A stretch of 64,000 nt of DNA, taken from assembly GCF_001278115.1 (NCBI RefSeq), contig NZ_LIYD01000005.1:1122551-1186550 (forward strand), written 5' to 3'. How positions within the stretch are numbered: position 1 is the first letter of the stretch; the number at the start of each line of letters is the position of its first letter. The DNA is from Flavobacterium akiainvivens. Its GTDB lineage: Bacteria; Bacteroidota; Bacteroidia; Flavobacteriales; Flavobacteriaceae. A model generated the notes under the pieces. That model saw only the letters and a program-made list of their open reading frames with translations. It was not told where the DNA came from and made no database searches. A program made the translations under genes and the position numbers. Shown here one piece after another: positions 27,550 through 37,204 of this stretch.

Positions 27550-30500
27550 ATGAACACTAAACTACAATTTTTTCTCTCTTTTCTGCAAAAGAAAAAAGTA
27601 TTTTATGCCATAGGCACTTTTTTAATGTGCCTGCAGCTTTCGGCGGCGCCTGCAACGGGCAGCTACACACAGGAGTTTACACTAAATGTTAGCAACGCCA
27701 GTATTACCGAAGTATTTTCGGCCATCGAAAAAGTTACGTCTTATACCTTTATTTATGATGATAAGGTGTCGGGCAACCCGCAGCGTTTTACCCTTAATAA
27801 AAAATATGAGGGTATAGATGCTGTACTCAGCCAGATTAACAAAGCCTCGGGCTTTAAATTTAAGCGTTTCAACAATACCATAACCGTGTCTGCCGGTACT
27901 GCAATACCGCAGCAGGCCATTAAGGGTAATGTGGTAGACGAAACGGGCTTCCCCATGCCGGGCGCCAGCGTGGTAGAAAAAGGCACGCAAAACAACACTA
28001 CTACAGATATAGACGGTAACTTCAGCATTACCGTAAGCAAGGCGCCTGCCATACTGGTTATTTCTTTTATGGGATATGAAAACCAGGAAGTTGTGGCCAA
28101 TGCAGGCACTAATGTAAAGGTAGAAATGGTAATTACCGCCAATGAGCTTAACGAGGTGGTGGTAACCGCCCTGGGTATTAAGCGCGAAGAAAAGCGCCTG
28201 GGCTTTGCACAGCAAACCATTAAGTCAGAAAGCCTGCAGCAAACCACGCCCAACAACTGGAGCAGCGCACTTAAGGGCAAGGTAGCAGGCCTTAACATAA
28301 CCTCATCAGGTTCGGGCCCGCTAAACTCGCAGCAAATTATACTAAGGGGCAACCGCTCTATTGTTACCGAAAACAACTATGCCCTTGTAGTGGTAGACGG
28401 CGTTCCGGTAACCAGCGAAATGACCACCTCGGGTTCGCCAACGGCCTACATGGGTGAGGATTCGCCTATTGACTACGGTAACGGTATAAGCGACCTCAAC
28501 CTTGATGATATTGAAAGTGTTACCGTACTGAAAGGCCCGGGCGCTACGGCGCTATACGGTTTCCGTGCGGCAAACGGTGCGCTTATCATCACCACAAAAT
28601 CAGGCAAAAAAGCAAAAGGGCTTGGCATAACGCTAAACACCGGCACTACTATAGATGTTATTCAGCGCTGGCCTGATTACCAGTACGGCTACGGCCAGGG
28701 CGGCGGCAGCTCATTTGATGAAAACGGCGACCCTTACTACTCGTATGGCGCATCTGAAGACGGGCCTAACACAGGTTCTACCAGCAGCGCATGGGGGCCT
28801 GCGTTTAACGGGCAACAGTTTTTTCAGTACGACCCAACCGTTCAGGGCCAGGGGCCTACCCGTACCGAGTGGAGGCCTTATAAAGATAACCGCAAGGGCT
28901 TCTGGGAAACCGGTATAACCCAAAACCACAACATATCATTACAGGGCGGCGACGAAAAAGGCTCTATGAGGGCATCTTTAGGCCACCAGAAAAACGAGTG
29001 GATTATGCCTAACACCGGTTTTGAGCGTATAACCGCAGCCATTAACGGCAACTACCAGATATCTGAAAGGATTAAAATAGGCAGCAGCGTTAACTACAAC
29101 AACCGCTATAGCGATAACCTGCCAAGTACAGGTTATAATAACGGGTCTATTGCCTACTTCATGATTTTCCAGAACCCTAACGTAAACCTGGACTGGTACA
29201 GGCCCATATGGATGAACGGCCAGGAAAACCTTGACCAGATTAACCCTTACAGTTCGTACATAGATAACCCCTACCTTATTGCTTATGAGGCTACAAACTC
29301 GCTTAAAAGCAGCCAGATTGTGGGTAGCCTGTTCAGCAACATTACGCTAAGCTCTAACCTCGACCTTATGGTAAGGGGCTCATTAAATACCTATAACCAA
29401 ACAAGGGAACAGCACAGGCCATACAGCATAAACCGCTATGCAAGGGGTTATTTCAACACACAGGATGTGTACAAGCAGGAAATAAACACTGATTTCCTCT
29501 TAAGCTATAAAGATAAATTTGGCGAAGACTTCTCATTTAACGCATCTTTTGGCGGTAACGCGCTAAGGTACCGCTACCACAGCATAGAAGCCGCTGTAGA
29601 AGGCCTTGTAGTGCCCGATGTGTACAAGCTTACAAACGGTGTAAATGCACCCCTTGTAAAAATGGGCGACAGCAATTATGATGTAAACAGCCTTTACGGA
29701 CTTGCATCACTATCCTATAAAGACATGATGTTTATAGACGTTACCGGGCGTAACGACTGGAGCAGCACCCTGCCTACCGAAAACCGTTCGTTCTTCTACC
29801 CGTCGGTTAACACCAGCTTTATCCTGTCGGATATGTTTAATATGGATAACGCTGTAGACTATCTTAAATACCGTTTCTCGTTTGCGCAGGTGGGTAACGA
29901 TGCCGCACCCTACCAAACCAACAAATACTACGGCCAGAGCGATTTCCCAAGCAGTGCCACAGCGCCTACAGTGCTGTACAACGCACACTTTAAGCCGGAA
30001 ATTACCAGCAGTTTCGAAACCGGCTTTGAGGTATACATGCTTGATAAGCGCCTTAGCCTTGACGCTACGGTATACGAAAGCAGCACCCGCAACCAGATTA
30101 TACGCGTACCGCTTGATTACAGCACGGGCTACAGCTCTGCCATACTAAACTCGGGCGATGTGCGCAACCGCGGTATAGAGCTTGTACTGGGCGGAAAGAT
30201 TTTTGATAACGAAAACTTTAAATGGTCTACCACACTTAACTGGTCGCGCAACTGGAACCGTGTTATGGAACTGGCAGACGGTATAGACGGCCAGCAGGAA
30301 ATAGGTTCGGCCGGTACGGCAAGCATCATTGCAAAAGTGGGCGGCACTACAACGGCCATTTACGGTTATGGCTTTGTAAGGGATCCTGAAGGGAACATTG
30401 TATATGATGATGCGGGCCTTCCTGCCTACCCCGATGAAATTCAGTACATAGGCGATGCCAGCCCCGACTGGAAAGCCGGTTTTGTAAACAACTTTACCAT

Positions 30501-30999
30501 AGGCAACTTTAATGTGGGCATTACCATAGACGGCCAGTATGGCGGTATTATCTATTCGCAAACACACCATAAGCTAATGGAGCAGGGTAAATTAACCAGT
30601 ACCTACATGGGCCGCGAAACCGGTACGGTAGTAGGCAACGGTGTGGTACTTAACACAGATGGTACCTACTCTCCAAACACTACAGAGGTAGGCATAGCCG
30701 ATTATTACGGCCGTTATTACCGCAGGGCTAACATTGAGAGTAACAGTTTTGACGCTTCATACATAAAGCTGCGCGAAATGAGCATTGGTTACAACGTGCC
30801 TAAAAAGTGGCTGGGCAGGAGTGGCATACAGGGCATACAGTTGTCGGTTTTTGGCCGCGACCTTGCCGTAATATCAGACTTCCCTATTTACGACCCCGAA
30901 ACTGCCGCACTAAACGGAAACGTAATGCTGCCGGGTGTAGAAATGGGCCAGATGCCGTCTCCAGCCACCTATGGCTTTAACCTTAAAATAAACCTTTAA
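27550..30999 (+). CDS. SusC-like TonB-dependent outer-membrane transporter with STN domain
   Basis: The 1149-residue receptor has a signal peptide ending near LQLSAAPA, a secretin/TonB N-terminal (STN) domain at about 43-95, a carboxypeptidase-like beta domain (about 117-200, with IKGNVVDETGFPMPGASV), a plug with QQIILRGNRSI and VVVDGVPV, and a long beta barrel ending in NLKINL with the expected terminal aromatic/hydrophobic strand. The STN domain is the part that talks to FecR in trans-envelope signalling. It pairs with the SusD gene 12 bases downstream. Confidence 0.95.
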   Translation: MNTKLQFFLSFLQKKKVFYAIGTFLMCLQLSAAPATGSYTQEFTLNVSNASITEVFSAIEKVTSYTFIYDDKVSGNPQRFTLNKKYEGIDAVLSQINKASGFKFKRFNNTITVSAGTAIPQQAIKGNVVDETGFPMPGASVVEKGTQNNTTTDIDGNFSITVSKAPAILVISFMGYENQEVVANAGTNVKVEMVITANELNEVVVTALGIKREEKRLGFAQQTIKSESLQQTTPNNWSSALKGKVAGLNITSSGSGPLNSQQIILRGNRSIVTENNYALVVVDGVPVTSEMTTSGSPTAYMGEDSPIDYGNGISDLNLDDIESVTVLKGPGATALYGFRAANGALIITTKSGKKAKGLGITLNTGTTIDVIQRWPDYQYGYGQGGGSSFDENGDPYYSYGASEDGPNTGSTSSAWGPAFNGQQFFQYDPTVQGQGPTRTEWRPYKDNRKGFWETGITQNHNISLQGGDEKGSMRASLGHQKNEWIMPNTGFERITAAINGNYQISERIKIGSSVNYNNRYSDNLPSTGYNNGSIAYFMIFQNPNVNLDWYRPIWMNGQENLDQINPYSSYIDNPYLIAYEATNSLKSSQIVGSLFSNITLSSNLDLMVRGSLNTYNQTREQHRPYSINRYARGYFNTQDVYKQEINTDFLLSYKDKFGEDFSFNASFGGNALRYRYHSIEAAVEGLVVPDVYKLTNGVNAPLVKMGDSNYDVNSLYGLASLSYKDMMFIDVTGRNDWSSTLPTENRSFFYPSVNTSFILSDMFNMDNAVDYLKYRFSFAQVGNDAAPYQTNKYYGQSDFPSSATAPTVLYNAHFKPEITSSFETGFEVYMLDKRLSLDATVYESSTRNQIIRVPLDYSTGYSSAILNSGDVRNRGIELVLGGKIFDNENFKWSTTLNWSRNWNRVMELADGIDGQQEIGSAGTASIIAKVGGTTTAIYGYGFVRDPEGNIVYDDAGLPAYPDEIQYIGDASPDWKAGFVNNFTIGNFNVGITIDGQYGGIIYSQTHHKLMEQGKLTSTYMGRETGTVVGNGVVLNTDGTYSPNTTEVGIADYYGRYYRRANIESNSFDASYIKLREMSIGYNVPKKWLGRSGIQGIQLSVFGRDLAVISDFPIYDPETAALNGNVMLPGVEMGQMPSPATYGFNLKINL

Positions 31000-31011
31000 G
31001 AAACAACAGCA

Positions 31012-32445
31012 ATGAAAAAGATATTTTCCCTGGCACTTGCCGCAGTAACTATGGCAGCCTGTACAGGCGATTTTGATGAGCTTAACCAGGACCCCAACCT
31101 TATTTCTGAAATAAGCCCGGGCACCCTGCTTAACCCTATTATATATGATGCCGCATCGCAAAATGCTAACCAGGCTTATTCGGTAACGTTTAACCTTATG
31201 CAGGTATCGCTGCCTTACCCCAGTGTTTCGGGCGGGCTGCACCGTTATGATGTAAGCCCTAACATAGGCAACACCGCCTGGAACGGCTACTACCGCATTT
31301 TGGCAAATATCCGCGAAATGCGCACCGCCGCCGAAACCGCACAGGACAACAACTACCTTGCCGTTGCGCTAACGCTAAACGCATGGGTATACAGCAACCT
31401 TACCGATGTTTTTGGCCCTGTGCCCATGACAGAGGCCGTACGTGGCGAAGAGGGCATTTACTACCCTGCTTATGATTCGCAACAGCATATTTATGAAACC
31501 ATATTGCAGGACCTTGAAACTGCCAACACGCTGTACAACACATCTCAGGTTATGCCTTATGCTTCAGATATTTTATATGCCAATAACGTAGCCAAATGGC
31601 AAAAGTTTACCAATTCACTACGCATGAGGCTGCTGCTACGGGTATCGGGCAGGCCGGAAACCAATGCCTGGGCCACCCTTACCCAAATGGTAAACAACCC
31701 TACAGTGTACCCCGTATTTACCAGCAATGCCGATGCCGCCATACTAAACGTTACCGGTGTTGCCCCGCTGGTATCGCCGTGGAGCCGCCCGCAGGATTTC
31801 AGGCTGGGTGTTAAGCTGGCTTCATTTTTTGTAGACAACCTAAACAGCACTAACGACCCCCGCCGCCCTATCATTGGCACACAGGCAACAGACCTTGGCA
31901 CGCCACCGCAAAACATAGGCTATGTGGGCATACCAAGCGGATATGCCGGGCCCGATTCGCAGTTCCAATATGAGGCATCTACCTTTAATATCACACAGGT
32001 TACAAACCCTATGAAGATATTTATTATGAGCTATGCCGAGGTTGAATTCATTAAAGCAGAGCTTGCCCAGCGCGGTTACATTACCGGTGCCGATACCTAC
32101 TACACAAACGGTGTTACAGCTGCCATACAGCATATGGGCGGCACGGTGCCCGAAGGTTTCTTTGATGATGAAGACGCTGCCTACAACGGTACCCTTGAGC
32201 GCATTATGCTGCAAAAGTATTACGCCCTGTATTTTACCGATTACCAGCAATGGTCAGAATACCGCCGCACCGGGCTTCCGCAGCTGCCTACTACAACCGC
32301 CATGCAAAACGGCGCGGTTATGCCGGCGCGCTTTACCTACCCGGTAGACCAGAATACCTTTAACAACGCCAATTACCTGGAGGGCATACAGCTGCTGGGT
32401 GGCCAGGACAATATTAATACCCATGTTTGGTGGGATGTAGACTAA
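31012..32445 (+). CDS. SusD/RagB-like surface lipoprotein
   Basis: This 477-residue outer-membrane lipoprotein has signal and lipobox MAAC, followed by DFDELNQDPN, the usual mature start of SusD-like proteins of the RagB_SusD-2 type. It forms a lid over the SusC barrel and binds the ligand. TPR-like helices fill the middle (about 50-200), and the C-terminus has the SEYRRTGLPQL segment common to the family. The ligand is unknown but is probably phosphorylated, given the phosphoesterase that follows 14 bases later. Confidence 0.95.
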   Translation: MKKIFSLALAAVTMAACTGDFDELNQDPNLISEISPGTLLNPIIYDAASQNANQAYSVTFNLMQVSLPYPSVSGGLHRYDVSPNIGNTAWNGYYRILANIREMRTAAETAQDNNYLAVALTLNAWVYSNLTDVFGPVPMTEAVRGEEGIYYPAYDSQQHIYETILQDLETANTLYNTSQVMPYASDILYANNVAKWQKFTNSLRMRLLLRVSGRPETNAWATLTQMVNNPTVYPVFTSNADAAILNVTGVAPLVSPWSRPQDFRLGVKLASFFVDNLNSTNDPRRPIIGTQATDLGTPPQNIGYVGIPSGYAGPDSQFQYEASTFNITQVTNPMKIFIMSYAEVEFIKAELAQRGYITGADTYYTNGVTAAIQHMGGTVPEGFFDDEDAAYNGTLERIMLQKYYALYFTDYQQWSEYRRTGLPQLPTTTAMQNGAVMPARFTYPVDQNTFNNANYLEGIQLLGGQDNINTHVWWDVD

Positions 32446-32459
32446 AACACAACTAAACC

Positions 32460-34031
32460 ATGAAAAAACTTTTATGGCCGGTAGGGATGCTGCTCATTGC
32501 GGCATCTGTATCGGCGCAAACAACCGCAAAAGGTTTTATTTATAACGATGCCAACGGCAACGGCAAAAAAGACCGTTCCGAAAAAGGTATTGCAAACGTA
32601 GCCGTAACAAACGGCCACGATGTAGTAACTACCGATGCCAACGGGGCGTATGCACTAACTGTAGGTACAGATAACATTATAAGCGTTATTAAGCCTGCCG
32701 GGTACAAAATAAACACCAACCCAAATAACCAGCCGGTGTTTTATTACATACACAAGCCGCAGGGTTCGCCTAAGCTCAAGCACACGGGGGTGGCACCTAC
32801 CGGCAACCTGCCCAAAGAAATAAACTTTGGGCTTGTGCAGCAAACCGAGCCCGATAACTTTACAGCACTCCTGTTTGGCGACCCACAGGCTTACAACATG
32901 GACGAGATAGACTATTTTACCCGTGGTGTGGTGGCCGAGGTTCAGGGTATAAAAAATGTGGCGTTCGGGCTTAGTATGGGCGACCTTGTGGGTAACGACC
33001 CTACCCTGTTTAACCCTTACATACAGGCGGTAAAAAAAGTAGGCATTCCGTGGTACAACCTTATTGGCAACCACGACCTTAACTTTGATGCTACCGATGA
33101 TACGTATAGCGATGAAAGCTATGAAGCCAGCTTTGGCTCTGCCAACTATGCCTTTAATTATGGCAAAACCCACTTTATTGTGCTGGATGATGTTATATAC
33201 CCGGATCCCCGCGATAACGAAGGCTACTGGGGCGGCTTTAGCCAAAGCCAACTTGCCTTTATAGAAAACGACCTGAAGCAGGTGCCTAAAGACAGGCTTA
33301 TTGTATTGGCCATGCACATTCCGCTAAGTGAGCCATGGGATGACGCTTTTCGCGATGAAGACCGTACCAGGCTGTTTGAAATCCTAAAGGATTTTCCGTA
33401 CACGCTGTCGCTTTCGGCACACACGCATCTGCAAAAGCAGGACTTCTTTACCCGTAAGGAGGGCTGGCAGCAGGACACCCCGCACCACCACTACAACATG
33501 GGCACAACATCGGGCGACTGGTACAGCGGGCAGCTAAATGAACAGGGAATACCCGTTAGCACCATGCGCGACGGTACGCCTAAAGGGTATGCGTTTATAC
33601 ACTTTACAGGCAATACCTACAAGGTAGACTACAAAGTGGCAGGCAAGCCAAAAGACTACCAGATTGAGGTGTTTGCGCCAAAGCTGGTAAGCAGGGTTAA
33701 AAAAAACAAGGCGTTTGTGTATGCCAACTTCTTTATGGGCCGTGAGGGCGATAAAGTACAGTACCGTATAGACGGCGGCGAATGGAAGGATATGGATTAT
33801 AACCCCAAGCACGACCCTACTTATACAGAAACCATAATGGAATGGGATACCACAGAAAAAATACTATCGGGCAGGCGCGGTAACGACCCCGAAGATTGTA
33901 TGCACCTGTGGAAAGGCAAGCTGCCGCACAACCTGGCAGAGGGCAACCATAAAATTGAAATTAAGGCTACAGATATGTATGGCAATACCTATAGTGCCGC
34001 TTCGTCATACAAGCTGGCCGGTAAAGAATAA
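32460..34031 (+). CDS. Calcineurin-like phosphoesterase, secreted
   Basis: The 523-residue protein has a signal peptide (to about residue 19, VSAQ) and a small N-terminal beta domain (GFIYNDANGNGKKDRSEKGI, about 24-70) like the N-terminal module of this family. The metallophosphatase core follows with FGDPQ, MGDLVGND, GNHDLN, AMHIPL and SAHTHLQ, which supply the metal-binding Asp, Asn and His residues. A C-terminal domain ends the protein. It should remove phosphate from a substrate outside the cytoplasm. It closes the sigma-fecR-susC-susD operon and is followed by a terminator. Confidence 0.9.
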   Translation: MKKLLWPVGMLLIAASVSAQTTAKGFIYNDANGNGKKDRSEKGIANVAVTNGHDVVTTDANGAYALTVGTDNIISVIKPAGYKINTNPNNQPVFYYIHKPQGSPKLKHTGVAPTGNLPKEINFGLVQQTEPDNFTALLFGDPQAYNMDEIDYFTRGVVAEVQGIKNVAFGLSMGDLVGNDPTLFNPYIQAVKKVGIPWYNLIGNHDLNFDATDDTYSDESYEASFGSANYAFNYGKTHFIVLDDVIYPDPRDNEGYWGGFSQSQLAFIENDLKQVPKDRLIVLAMHIPLSEPWDDAFRDEDRTRLFEILKDFPYTLSLSAHTHLQKQDFFTRKEGWQQDTPHHHYNMGTTSGDWYSGQLNEQGIPVSTMRDGTPKGYAFIHFTGNTYKVDYKVAGKPKDYQIEVFAPKLVSRVKKNKAFVYANFFMGREGDKVQYRIDGGEWKDMDYNPKHDPTYTETIMEWDTTEKILSGRRGNDPEDCMHLWKGKLPHNLAEGNHKIEIKATDMYGNTYSAASSYKLAGKE

Positions 34032-34068
34032 AGTTTTTAGTACGTTTTAAATATCATTTTGTGTAATT

Positions 34069-34104
34069 CCCCCTCGGGCCTTTAAAAAGCAAGAGGGGGT
34101 TTTT
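34069..34104 (+). terminator. Terminator after the SusCD locus
   Basis: CCCCCTC (34069-34075) pairs with GAGGGGG (34093-34099), followed by TTTTT. The convergent LLM gene ends 15 bases later. Confidence 0.8.
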
Positions 34105-34118
34105 ATTTCAAACGCTTA

Positions 34119-35135
34119 TTAAGCCTTTACAGTATCTTCGGTTAAAATCTCAGAAAGTATTTTGTATGATTTCAGCCTGTCTTCGTGCCTGTACATATTA
34201 GATACTACCATAACTTCATCTACGCCTGTAACCTCAATAAACTTGTTCAGCTGCTTGGCTACTGCCTCTTTCCTGCCCACAAAAGAATATTTTATCATAT
34301 CGCGCAGTGTGGGGTTGTGCTGCACCATCATAAGCTCATCGGTCATTTCCATAGGGGGCTGCAACGGCTCGCGTTTACCCGTTAATATACTCAGGAACAT
34401 ACGCACCAGCGATGTAAAATTCCTTTCGGCCTCCTCATCGGTATCGGCGGCAATAACATTTACCCCGGCAATGGTGTAGGGCTTGCTAAGGTATTCAGAC
34501 GGCTGGAACTCTTTCCTGTAAATGTCTAACGCCTCATGCAGCAATGATGTGGCAAAATGGCTGGCAAAGGCATAAGGCAATCCCATTTTTGCAGCTAAAT
34601 GGGCACTGTCAAGGCTTGAGCCCAAAATATAGATGGGTACGTTAACCCCTTCGGCCACCACGGCACGCACCTGTGCCCATTCGTTATCTTCAGAAAAATA
34701 CCGTTGTATCTGCTCAATCTCGCCCCCAAAATTATGTACGGCCTGCATCCTGTCGCTGCGTATGGCGTGTGCGGTAAGCTGGTCGGTTCCCGGCGCACGG
34801 CCCAGGCCCATGTCTATGCGGTTGGGATACAGCCTGCCAAGGGTGCCAAATTGTTCTGACACAATAAGCGGCGAATGGTTGGGCAGCATTATACCGCCGG
34901 AGCCTACACGTATGGTCTTGGTCTTCCCTGCTATGTGCCCTATAAGGACTGATGTTGCCACGCTGGCCACGTGAATCATGTTGTGGTGTTCTGCCAGCCA
35001 AAAACGGGTGTAGCCCATCTCTTCAGCCTTTTGGGCAAGGTCGGCACTATTATTAAGCGTTTCTTCTATTGTTGTACCGTCAGATACTATAGCCAGTTCA
35101 AGTATAGAATATGCTGTTTTATTTGTTGTTTCCAT
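34119..35135 (-). CDS. LLM class flavin-dependent oxidoreductase
   Basis: The 338-residue protein is of the bacterial luciferase-like monooxygenase superfamily. Motifs include GYTRFWLAEHHNM, IRVGSGGIMLPNHSPL and VPIYILGSSLDSAHLAA, which mark the FMN- or F420-binding barrel of the alkanal monooxygenase-like branch. The substrate is unknown. It starts three bases after the stop of msrA on the same strand, so the two are co-transcribed, which suggests a role under oxidative conditions (inference). Confidence 0.9.
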   Translation of the reverse strand: METTNKTAYSILELAIVSDGTTIEETLNNSADLAQKAEEMGYTRFWLAEHHNMIHVASVATSVLIGHIAGKTKTIRVGSGGIMLPNHSPLIVSEQFGTLGRLYPNRIDMGLGRAPGTDQLTAHAIRSDRMQAVHNFGGEIEQIQRYFSEDNEWAQVRAVVAEGVNVPIYILGSSLDSAHLAAKMGLPYAFASHFATSLLHEALDIYRKEFQPSEYLSKPYTIAGVNVIAADTDEEAERNFTSLVRMFLSILTGKREPLQPPMEMTDELMMVQHNPTLRDMIKYSFVGRKEAVAKQLNKFIEVTGVDEVMVVSNMYRHEDRLKSYKILSEILTEDTVKA

Positions 35136-35138
35136 AAT

Positions 35139-35666
35139 TTATAGCGGTTGGGCATCAGCCCTGTTTAAATGTTGTAGTTTATCCCGGTTTACAGCGCCCT
35201 TAAACCGCTGCATAAGCACTTGCAGCTTGGGGTTTATGTACAATTCGCAAAAGGGCTTTTCAGGATTGGTGTAGTAATAATCCAGCAGCGCTTCCCTGCT
35301 CTTTTCAAAAGCGGCAAAGGGCAATACCTGAGTGATTACAGGTGCATCAAAGTCGGCCGCAAGGGCATTTAAGGCGTTAATGGCAGGCTGGGTATCGGCA
35401 TCGGTAAAAGTATATATGGCCGACCTGTATTTGCCCCGCATACTATGTTGCGATGTACTGCTATGGGTGTAAAGGTGTATGGCAATAAGGTTTTCAAAAT
35501 CAATGATAGTACTGTCGTATGTAACCACCACAGCTTCAGAAAATGCACTGTTTTGCCCGGTAGAAGCTATCCACCCCTGCTCTACTGCGTGTATGCCTTT
35601 TAGCGATGCAAACACCGCTTCGGTACACCAGTGGCACCCGCCGCCAAAACCTGCTTTTTTAACCAT
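35139..35666 (-). CDS. msrA: Peptide-methionine (S)-S-oxide reductase
   Basis: The 175-residue enzyme repairs oxidised methionine. The catalytic motif GFGGGCHWCTEAVF with the nucleophile Cys11 begins right after the start. YDSTIIDFENLIAIHLYTHS, read in parts, matches the family. A short C-terminus follows, with no fused MsrB domain and no signal peptide, so it is cytoplasmic. It is the first gene of a two-gene operon with the LLM oxidoreductase. Confidence 0.93.
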   Translation of the reverse strand: MVKKAGFGGGCHWCTEAVFASLKGIHAVEQGWIASTGQNSAFSEAVVVTYDSTIIDFENLIAIHLYTHSSTSQHSMRGKYRSAIYTFTDADTQPAINALNALAADFDAPVITQVLPFAAFEKSREALLDYYYTNPEKPFCELYINPKLQVLMQRFKGAVNRDKLQHLNRADAQPL

Positions 35667-35834
35667 TATTGAATATACCGAATTAAATTGTCAATTCGGT
35701 TATTACAGTTGAAAAAATTATGCCAAACAGGCCATAGCCAAATATATGCCTGTAGGGCTGCACTTTTGTCAGTCGTAGAATCGATTTCAGGGTTAAGCAG
35801 ATTTTACTACCTTAGTAATTTGAATCAGTACAAA

Positions 35835-36188
35835 ATGAACAGTAACACAAGAATATATAAGATGTCTTTTGCTGGCGTATACCCGCACTACATAGCCAAA
35901 GCAGAGAAAAAAGGGCGCACCAAAGAAGAAGTGCACGCCATAATTTACTGGCTTACCGGATATGATGAGCAGGCACTGCAAAAGGTACTTGATGATAAAA
36001 CCGACTTTGAAACCTTTTTTGCTCAGGCACCGCAAATAAACCCCAACGTATCTAAAATTACCGGCGTTATATGCGGCTACCGCGTGGAAGACATAGAAGA
36101 TAAGCTCATGCAGCAAATACGCTACCTGGATAAGCTGATAGACGAGCTGGCAAAGGGCAAAAAAATGGAAAAAATTTTAAGGGAATAA
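35835..36188 (+). CDS. DUF2200 family protein
   Basis: The protein is 117 residues from ATG 35835 ([12 protein letters not shown]); the longer open frame from 35688 is not family-like. [20 protein letters not shown] and [28 protein letters not shown], taken in parts, are the conserved pieces of DUF2200. It is a small cytoplasmic helical protein of unknown function, monocistronic. Confidence 0.88.
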   Translation: MNSNTRIYKMSFAGVYPHYIAKAEKKGRTKEEVHAIIYWLTGYDEQALQKVLDDKTDFETFFAQAPQINPNVSKITGVICGYRVEDIEDKLMQQIRYLDKLIDELAKGKKMEKILRE

Positions 36189-36228
36189 TCCTTTAAATCA
36201 ACAATTTAAAATTATTAACGTTTCATTT

Positions 36229-36274
36229 GCAACTATATGGTTTCTTTTATTTAAATTCGCAACCATATAGTTGC
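36229..36274. promoter_or_regulatory. Double palindromic operator upstream of the arsR-type gene
   Basis: GCAACTATATGGTTTC (36229-36244) and GCAACCATATAGTTGC (36259-36274) are both near-palindromes with GCAAC/GTTGC arms, and each is the reverse complement of the other. Their centres lie 30 bases (about three helical turns) apart and the second ends nine bases before the ATG, which is the expected layout for autoregulation by the ArsR-family repressor. Confidence 0.7.
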
Positions 36275-36282
36275 TTATTTTT

Positions 36283-36597
36283 ATGACAGAACCACGACGC
36301 GATGTTTTTCAGGCCATTGCCGACCCTACCCGCAGGGGAATACTCATGCTGCTTGCCACACAGGCCATGACGCCCAATGCCCTTGCCGAACAGTTTGAAA
36401 CCAGCAGGCAGGCTGTAAGCAAGCACATAAACATATTGCAGGAATGCGGGCTGGTTAAAGCCGAACAATCAGGCCGGGAGATTCATTACAGCCTTGAAGT
36501 TACCAAAATGAAGGAGGTTGATGCCTTTCTTGAGCCGTTCCGCAAGCTGTGGGCTAACCGTTTTGACCAGTTAGACGACTTATTATCAAACCTATAA
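36283..36597 (+). CDS. ArsR family winged-helix regulator
   Basis: The protein is 104 residues from ATG 36283 (MTEPRRDVF). [17 protein letters not shown] and the recognition helix region [15 protein letters not shown] are typical of the ArsR branch that controls adjacent AHSA1/SRPBCC genes. No metal-binding cysteine box is seen, so it probably responds to another signal. It starts just after two palindromic operators and is 13 bases from the SRPBCC gene, with which it forms an operon. Confidence 0.92.
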   Translation: MTEPRRDVFQAIADPTRRGILMLLATQAMTPNALAEQFETSRQAVSKHINILQECGLVKAEQSGREIHYSLEVTKMKEVDAFLEPFRKLWANRFDQLDDLLSNL

Positions 36598-36610
36598 AAA
36601 ACAATACATC

Positions 36611-37099
36611 ATGACAAACGAAACAAAAATTGCACAGGACGGTGCTACCAAACTGGTAGTAACACGCTCATTTAATGCGGTTAAGGAAAAAGTTTGGCGC
36701 GCCTGGACCGAAAGCACCCTGCTGGACCAGTGGTGGGCGCCCAAACCCTGGAAAGCCGAAACCAAGGAAATGGACTTTACCGAAGGCGGCCACTGGCTGT
36801 ATGCCATGGTAGGCCCTGAAGGCGAAAAACACTGGTGCCGTGCCGATTATAAAACCATTGACACCCAAAACAGCTTTTCTGCCAAAGATGCCTTTTGCGA
36901 TGAAGAGGGTACGCCAAATACTGATTTTCCAAGCATGAGTTGGTTTAATACGTTTACCGATGCCGGAAACAGTACCGATGTAAAAATCGAGATAACCTTT
37001 GACAGCGAAGAAAGCCTGAACCAAATAGTTGAGATGGGCTTTAAAGAAGGCTTCAGTATGGGGTTAAGCAACCTTGATGAGCTTTTGGAAACGCTTTAA
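36611..37099 (+). CDS. SRPBCC / AHSA1 domain protein
   Basis: The 162-residue START-like protein begins with VVTRSFNAVKEKVWRAWTES and has WWAPKPWKAE and MVGPEGEKHW, typical of Aha1-C/YndB-like proteins linked to ArsR regulators. The pocket would bind a hydrophobic ligand. The gene follows the ArsR gene closely and is ended by the REP-like element at 37114. The physiological role of this widespread ArsR-SRPBCC pair is not settled. Confidence 0.88.
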   Translation: MTNETKIAQDGATKLVVTRSFNAVKEKVWRAWTESTLLDQWWAPKPWKAETKEMDFTEGGHWLYAMVGPEGEKHWCRADYKTIDTQNSFSAKDAFCDEEGTPNTDFPSMSWFNTFTDAGNSTDVKIEITFDSEESLNQIVEMGFKEGFSMGLSNLDELLETL

Positions 37100-37113
37100 A
37101 TCCAATATTTACG

Positions 37114-37204
37114 GGCAGTTTGTCATTTCGACCGAAGCGCAGCGAAGTGGAAGAATCTTTAATAAATTGAGATTTCTCCACTTCGGTCGAAATGACAAAC
37201 TGCC
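37114..37204. repeat. REP-like palindrome, family GTCATTYCGACC, copy 2
   Basis: Perfect 24-bp inverted arms (37114-37137 and 37181-37204) begin GGCAGTTTGTCATTTCG and its complement. The right arm ends on the first base of the neighbouring gene's stop codon. The centre has GCGCAGCGAAGTGGA, as in copy 1. The element lies between convergent genes and can fold into a long hairpin. Confidence 0.85.

Noticed and set aside
35688..35834. Longer start of the DUF2200 gene
   Set aside because: The added 49 residues are not family-like and would start inside the gap behind msrA; ATG 35835 fits the family.
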